Shown here: positions 22,407-26,460 of the stretch, one piece after another
Layout: each line of letters begins with the position of its first letter
Numbering within the stretch: position 1 is the first letter of the stretch
Source: an uncultured Haemophilus sp.
GTDB taxonomy: Bacteria; Pseudomonadota; Gammaproteobacteria; Enterobacterales; Pasteurellaceae
Reading direction: 5' to 3'
Assembly (NCBI RefSeq): GCF_905207935.1
Contig: NZ_CAJLNI010000011.1
Span: 1 to 26,460 of the forward strand
DNA: 26,460 bases
Notes under the pieces: model-generated
What the model saw: the letters and a program-made list of their open reading frames with translations, nothing else
What the model was told of the DNA's origin: nothing
The model's database searches: none
Translations under genes and position numbers: made by a program

Positions 22407-24284
22407 TTAGTGAGCCGCACCTTCTTCTGAATCATCTTGATTAATAAAGCTGGTATTAATCTCGATTTGTGCTTTTTCACGCAATGCTTGCATTAACTGT
22501 CCTTGCAATTCACCTTGACGCGCACGAACAAGTTGAGTGCTAAATTTCGCTAATTCTTGCTCATTTAAAGTAGGTTCTTCTACACGTTCAAGGGCAACCA
22601 CAACCACATCACCTTTGCTGTTACGAGCAACTTGATAAGCCGCTTTGCCATCTTGTGGTTTTGCAATGGCAAATACACCTTCATAAAGCACCGGATCTTT
22701 ATTATCCACTAACGTAAAGGTTTGTGGCTCACCAAAACTAATACCTGCTGGAACTTTAGCAGGATTCGCAGATAGTTCTTTAACTGCTTGTTCTGCTTTT
22801 TCAGCTAATACTTTATCGGCTTTTTCACGTTTTAAGAACTGCTCAATCGTTGATTTCGCTTCATCAAGGCTTTGTAAACCTTCAGCTTTATGATCCACGA
22901 CACGCACCACAACAAATTCATTTTCACCCACAGTTAATGGCTCAGAATTTGCGCCGCCGTTTGCAATATCTGATTCAAAAATGGCAGAAGTCACATTTGG
23001 GAAATTTAACGCCGCAGGGACATTATTTTTACCGAAATAATCTGTTTCTTCCACTTTCACGCCTGCTGCTTCTGCTACCGCAGCTAAAGAATCACTGCTT
23101 TCTGCTGCTTTTTCACGAACCGCTTTTTCTACTGTTTGGAAGCGGCTTTCTGCTAAGTTTTTACGCACAGTCTCTGCGATTTGTTCTTTCACTTCTTCTA
23201 AAGTACGTTCTTTACGATCTTGCACTAAAATAATATGGTAAGCCCCATCCACATTAACCGGTGTGCTGTATTGACCTACATTTAATAATAATGCTGCATC
23301 TTCAAAGTTTTTTGGTAATTCGTTGTCTTTTACCCAACCTAATTCACCACCTTGAGCACCAGAAAGTTTATCTAGGGATTTTGTTTTTGCTAACTCAGCA
23401 AAATCAGCGCCTTTTTGCAGTTCTTGATAAACCGCATCCGCTTCTTTCTCAGTTGATAATTGAATATGTGCTAATTTTTGGCTAATGAATTGCGCTTTAT
23501 TTTCTTGATAATATTGCGCAATTTGTGTTTCAGTTACTGGTTGTAATTTACCTAATGTATTTGCCGAAACGCTAATATATTGCACTTTCGCTTGTTCAGG
23601 TTGAACAAGTGACTTCGCATTCGCATCGTAATACGCTTTAATTTCTTCGTCCGTCACTTTTTGTTTTGCAATTTCATCGGCTAATGGAAGAGTTGCAAGA
23701 CGAGCGATACGTTTTTGGAAAAAGACTTGTGCGTTATCTTTTACTTGAGCTGGCACAACAAATTCACTATCTGCCAAACCGTTTTGCATTTGTTCAAGTG
23801 TTAATGCATTACGTAAAATAGCCGCATAAGTATCGGATGTTAAACCATTTTGAGTCAATAATTGTTGATAACGCGCGTTATCAAATTTACCGTTAGATTG
23901 TAAGTTAGGATCGCTTACAATCGCACGTTTGATCATCTCATCACTTACACCTAATTTTAATTCTTTCGCATATTGACGGATTAATTCTTGATCCACCAAA
24001 CGTTGAATTAAATTTTGACGAAGTGCAGTCACAAATTCCACAGAGTCAGTTTTCGCTAGGAAGCTCTCGCCTTCTTGTTGAGCTCGCGCTTCAAACTCTT
24101 GGTTATAACGATTTAAGAAATCTTGTTGAGAGATAGTCTCGCCATTTACTTTTGCCGCAAAACTATCGTTGCTGCTATACAGATAACCTGACATCCCACC
24201 AATCAAAAATGAAACTGGAATTAAAGCAAAGATCGCTTTTCCGATAAAGCTATGGGCGATGCCATGCATTTTTTCAATTAACAT
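22407..24284 (-). CDS. ppiD: Periplasmic folding chaperone PpiD (parvulin-like)
   Basis: PpiD is anchored in the inner membrane near SecYEG and helps newly exported proteins fold. The 625-residue protein has an N-terminal helix at about 14-34 (SFIGKAIFALIPVSFLIGG), a SurA-like chaperone region (about 37-190), a parvulin domain at about 265-360 (AHIQLSTEKEAD to YHIILVQDRKE) and a C-terminal helical part. In E. coli PpiD pairs with YfgM, also coded here. It seems to be transcribed alone. Confidence 0.95.
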   Translation of the reverse strand: MLIEKMHGIAHSFIGKAIFALIPVSFLIGGMSGYLYSSNDSFAAKVNGETISQQDFLNRYNQEFEARAQQEGESFLAKTDSVEFVTALRQNLIQRLVDQELIRQYAKELKLGVSDEMIKRAIVSDPNLQSNGKFDNARYQQLLTQNGLTSDTYAAILRNALTLEQMQNGLADSEFVVPAQVKDNAQVFFQKRIARLATLPLADEIAKQKVTDEEIKAYYDANAKSLVQPEQAKVQYISVSANTLGKLQPVTETQIAQYYQENKAQFISQKLAHIQLSTEKEADAVYQELQKGADFAELAKTKSLDKLSGAQGGELGWVKDNELPKNFEDAALLLNVGQYSTPVNVDGAYHIILVQDRKERTLEEVKEQIAETVRKNLAESRFQTVEKAVREKAAESSDSLAAVAEAAGVKVEETDYFGKNNVPAALNFPNVTSAIFESDIANGGANSEPLTVGENEFVVVRVVDHKAEGLQSLDEAKSTIEQFLKREKADKVLAEKAEQAVKELSANPAKVPAGISFGEPQTFTLVDNKDPVLYEGVFAIAKPQDGKAAYQVARNSKGDVVVVALERVEEPTLNEQELAKFSTQLVRARQGELQGQLMQALREKAQIEINTSFINQDDSEEGAAH

Positions 24285-24320
24285 TCAATTATTACCCTTT
24301 TAAAAAAGACAAAGTTCGTA

Positions 24321-24332
24321 AGATTATAATCT
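24321..24332. promoter_or_regulatory. 12-bp palindrome containing a -10-like TATAAT upstream of ppiD
   Basis: AGATTATAATCT is a perfect palindrome 37 bases before the ppiD ATG and contains TATAAT on both strands. It may be the ppiD -10 box, but no good -35 is seen at the right distance. Confidence 0.35.
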
Positions 24333-24349
24333 AAAAGGCGAAAATTCGC
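24331..24349 (-). terminator. Possible weak terminator after mntP
   Basis: Minus-strand GCGA/TCGC with a 4-base loop is followed by CTTTT, three bases after the mntP stop. The stem is short, so termination would be weak. Confidence 0.35.
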
Positions 24350-24351
24350 AC

Positions 24352-24909
24352 TTAAAAAACACCATGTTCGTGTAGGATTTTCACAGCCATGACTAATAAC
24401 ACTAAACCGCCAAAAATCTCTGCTTTGCTTTTGAATTTTTTCCCTAAAAAATGACCGCTCTTTACTCCAATAAAAGAGATGGCAAAGGTTGTTAAACCTA
24501 TGATGAAGACAGCCAATAAAATGTCCACGCAGAGAAAAGCAAAAGAAACACCGACGGCTAATGCATCAATACTCATTGCCACGCCAAGTGTTAGCAAGTG
24601 TTTTAAACTAATCAATGAGAGAGCGGGTTCATCATCTGAGCTAAGTCCTTCTCGAATCATATTCACACTGATGAACGCAAGCAAAACAAAGGCAATCCAG
24701 TGGTCCCAATTTTGAATCATCTGACTAAATTGCAGCCCAACAACATAACCGATTGCCGGCATAATGCCTTGAAATAACCCAAAGCAACATGCGATAGCTA
24801 ATGCTTGTTTCCATCGGAAAGCGCGCATTGCTAAGCCTTTAGAGATGGATACGGCAAAGGCATCCATCGAGAGACCAAGAGCAATGACCCACAACATATG
24901 AAAAGTCAT
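24352..24909 (-). CDS. mntP: Manganese efflux pump MntP
   Basis: MntP exports excess Mn(II) across the inner membrane. The 185-residue protein has six predicted helices. It contains the paired motifs SMDAFAVSISKG (Asp16) in helix 1 and SIDALAVGVSF in helix 4, the internal duplication typical of this family, with the Asp residues implicated in transport. It starts 10 bases after mnmE, so it lacks the long leader with the yybP-ykoY manganese riboswitch that precedes mntP in E. coli. It may be expressed with mnmE. Confidence 0.93.
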   Translation of the reverse strand: MTFHMLWVIALGLSMDAFAVSISKGLAMRAFRWKQALAIACCFGLFQGIMPAIGYVVGLQFSQMIQNWDHWIAFVLLAFISVNMIREGLSSDDEPALSLISLKHLLTLGVAMSIDALAVGVSFAFLCVDILLAVFIIGLTTFAISFIGVKSGHFLGKKFKSKAEIFGGLVLLVMAVKILHEHGVF

Positions 24910-24919
24910 AAACTAAAGT

Positions 24920-26278
24920 TTATTTTCCAATACAGAAAGAACTGAAAATATTACCGAGCAAATCATCCGAAGTAAATTGCCCCGTAATTTCACTCAGGTT
25001 AGCTTGAACTAAACGAAGTTCTTCCGCCAGTAATTCACCCGCATGAAACTCGGTTAATTGGACTAACCCAATTTGTAAATGTTCAGCCGCTTTTTCTAAG
25101 GCATCAAGATGACGACGGCGCGCTAAGAAACCACCTTCCATCCCTGTTTGGAAACCCATCGCCTTTTTTAAATGCTCACGCAACAAATCTACGCCTTGGT
25201 GTGTTTGGGCGGATAAACAAACGGTCGTTGTGCCATTTTCTTCTTTTAGTCCAACTGCCTCGCCACTTAAATCTACTTTATTGCGAACAATGGTCACCGG
25301 CATATTATTTGGCAATTTTGATAAAAATTCTGACCGCACTTTTTCGATATTTTGGCTATCAGGATCGCTACTGTCTAACATTAAGATAATACGATCGGCT
25401 TGCTCAATCTCCGTCCAGGCACGCGAGATCCCGATACGTTCAACTTCATCTGTCGCTTCACGAAGCCCTGCGGTATCAATAATATGTAAAGGCATGCCAT
25501 CAATATGAATATGCTCACGCAACACATCGCGCGTTGTTCCTGCAATATCTGTCACAATGGCTGCTTCTCTGCCAGCTAAAGCATTCAGTAAACTTGATTT
25601 ACCTGCATTTGGACGACCGGCAATCACCACTTTCATCCCTTCACGTAAAATCGAGCCTTGTTTTGCTTCGCTACGGACTAAATCAAGTTGATCAATAATT
25701 TCTCGTAATTTTGCTTCGATTTTACCGTCTGCCAAAAAGTCAATTTCTTCATCGGGAAAATCAATCGAGGCTTCCACATAAGTACGAAGATAAATGACGG
25801 AATCCACCAACTGATTCACTTTATTGGAAAATTCACCTTGCAATGATTTTAATGCCGAACGAGCAGCTTGCTCCGAAGTCGCATCAATCAAATCGGCAAT
25901 GGCTTCTGCTTGAGCTAAATCTAATTTATCATTTAAAAAAGCTTGTTCAGAAAACTCACCTGGACGCGCAAGACGAACACCATCAAGTTGTAAAATTCGT
26001 TTTAGCAACAAATCTAATACCACTTGTCCACCATGGCCTTGTAATTCCAGTACGTCTTCACCAGTAAAGGAATTAGGTGATTTAAAATAAAGCGCAATGC
26101 CTTGATCTAAAACTGAGCCATCAGCATCTTTAAAAGGTAAATAGTCTGCCATTCGTGGTTTAGGACATTTACCGAGTACCGCTTGTGCAACTTCAACCGC
26201 TTTGGGGCCTGATACACGCAAAATACCAATACCGCCACGTCCTGGCGCTGTCGCTTGTGCGACGATTGTTTCTTTCAT
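24920..26278 (-). CDS. mnmE: tRNA uridine-5-carboxymethylaminomethyl modification GTPase MnmE
   Basis: With MnmG, MnmE modifies U34 of several tRNAs using methylene-tetrahydrofolate. The 452-residue protein has the folate-binding N-domain (1-118), a helical domain split by the G-domain with G1 GRPNAGKS (221-228), G2 TTR (248-250), G3 DTAG (268-271) and G4 NKVD (333-336), and the C-terminal catalytic CIGK with Cys449. It lies next to yidC, as in many gamma-proteobacteria, with a terminator between. Uptake signals occur at 25333-25341 and just before the gene. Confidence 0.98.
   Translation of the reverse strand: MKETIVAQATAPGRGGIGILRVSGPKAVEVAQAVLGKCPKPRMADYLPFKDADGSVLDQGIALYFKSPNSFTGEDVLELQGHGGQVVLDLLLKRILQLDGVRLARPGEFSEQAFLNDKLDLAQAEAIADLIDATSEQAARSALKSLQGEFSNKVNQLVDSVIYLRTYVEASIDFPDEEIDFLADGKIEAKLREIIDQLDLVRSEAKQGSILREGMKVVIAGRPNAGKSSLLNALAGREAAIVTDIAGTTRDVLREHIHIDGMPLHIIDTAGLREATDEVERIGISRAWTEIEQADRIILMLDSSDPDSQNIEKVRSEFLSKLPNNMPVTIVRNKVDLSGEAVGLKEENGTTTVCLSAQTHQGVDLLREHLKKAMGFQTGMEGGFLARRRHLDALEKAAEHLQIGLVQLTEFHAGELLAEELRLVQANLSEITGQFTSDDLLGNIFSSFCIGK
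25333..25341 (-). repeat. DNA uptake signal
   Basis: Exact core inside mnmE, between the G3 and G4 motifs. Confidence 0.9.
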
Positions 26279-26297
26279 AAAAACTCACTAAAAATTG

Positions 26298-26306
26298 ACC
26301 GCACTT
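26298..26306 (-). repeat. DNA uptake signal
   Basis: Exact core in the mnmE leader, 20 bases before the ATG, followed by CAATTTTT. Confidence 0.9.
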
Positions 26307-26329
26307 TTATCTGCGATAAAAAAATGAGA

Positions 26330-26347
26330 GGGCGCATTAATACGCCC
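26330..26347 (-). other. Hairpin between yidC and mnmE
   Basis: GGGCG pairs with CGCCC (plus one T-G pair) around a 6-base loop. On the minus strand a T7 run follows only after TCTCA, so it may be a second, weak yidC terminator or part of the mnmE leader. Confidence 0.4.
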
Positions 26348-26374
26348 ATGTGATTATATATCAATCAATGATAG

Positions 26375-26400
26375 AAAAAAGGCATCTTTCGATGCCTTCT
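26375..26400 (-). terminator. yidC terminator
   Basis: Minus-strand GGCATC-GAAA-GATGCC (stem 26381-26396, stable GAAA tetraloop) is followed by T6. It begins about ten bases after the yidC stop. Confidence 0.92.
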
Positions 26401-26405
26401 ATCTG

Positions 26406-26460
26406 TTATTTTTTACGGGTATGTAACCCTTTTTTCTCTAAACCACGGTAGATCATTTGT
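26406..26460 (-). CDS. yidC: Membrane protein insertase YidC, last 18 codons
   Basis: The frame enters from the right edge and reads QMIYRGLEKKGLHTRKK then stop, the usual basic C-terminal tail of YidC in gamma-proteobacteria. YidC inserts and folds inner-membrane proteins with or without SecYEG. The position upstream of mnmE agrees. The rest of the gene lies outside the window. Confidence 0.88.
   Translation of the reverse strand, partial: QMIYRGLEKKGLHTRKK

Noticed and set aside
22850..23233. Plus-strand open frame of 127 codons inside ppiD
   Set aside because: It is antisense to the ppiD coding region and its Leu/His-rich product looks like a mirror of ppiD codons.
26310..26360. Possible small RNA or riboswitch in the yidC-mnmE gap
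   Set aside because: Only one short hairpin and a terminator are seen; nothing matches a known structured RNA and no promoter is clear.
1..26460. A novel defence, mobile or biosynthetic system
   Set aside because: Apart from the left-end fragment and the AlkD-like gene, every gene belongs to a known conserved family in an expected operon order; no recombinase, toxin-antitoxin pair, CRISPR repeat or reverse transcriptase was seen.

Overview
The window is almost entirely a stretch of Pasteurellaceae chromosome from the genus Haemophilus, close to H. influenzae/H. parainfluenzae. I read this from about 21 exact copies of the 9-base DNA uptake signal AAGTGCGGT (either strand) and from the gene content (a Haemophilus-like yfeABCD locus, the ccm cluster, rlmN-pilW-rodZ-ispG-hisS). 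Codon use fits too: low GC, CGT for Arg, ATT for Ile. Species cannot be fixed by reading alone.

Layout. (1) 1-~830: an AT-rich piece in a different codon style, open on the minus strand, coding for part of a Gram-positive-type repeat-domain surface protein; it is joined abruptly to the middle of ccmH and is most likely an assembly chimera. (2) ~830-6512, minus: the cytochrome c maturation operon ccmABCDEFG plus the 5' half of ccmH. (3) 6513-6795: a divergent control region with two FNR-like boxes and an 8-bp palindrome, then sodA (Mn superoxide dismutase, plus). (4) 7498-13899, minus: a membrane isoprenylcysteine-methyltransferase-like protein, then the operon rlmN-pilW-rodZ-ispG-hisS-yfgM, which ends in a clear terminator at 7958-7982. 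(5) 14202-15077, plus: a penicillin-binding endopeptidase (pbpG). (6) 15232-18690, plus: yfeABCD, a chelated iron/manganese ABC importer behind a Fur-like box. (7) 18750-19367, minus: an isolated HEAT-repeat, AlkD-like gene with foreign codon use. (8) 19393-22306, minus: hinT-ycfL-nagZ-rlmC. (9) 22407-24284, minus: ppiD, ended by a terminator built from two inverted uptake signals. (10) 24352-26278, minus: mnmE-mntP. (11) 26406-26460: the last codons of yidC.

Functional themes are cytochrome c assembly, oxidative stress and manganese/iron handling (sodA, yfeABCD, mntP), cell-envelope work (rodZ, pilW, pbpG, nagZ, ppiD, yidC) and RNA modification (rlmN, rlmC, mnmE). I found no tRNA or rRNA gene, CRISPR array, insertion sequence or prophage, and no convincing new multi-gene system. 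The items most worth a second look are the chimeric junction in ccmH, the acquired AlkD-like gene, and the divergent FNR-like control region between ccm and sodA.
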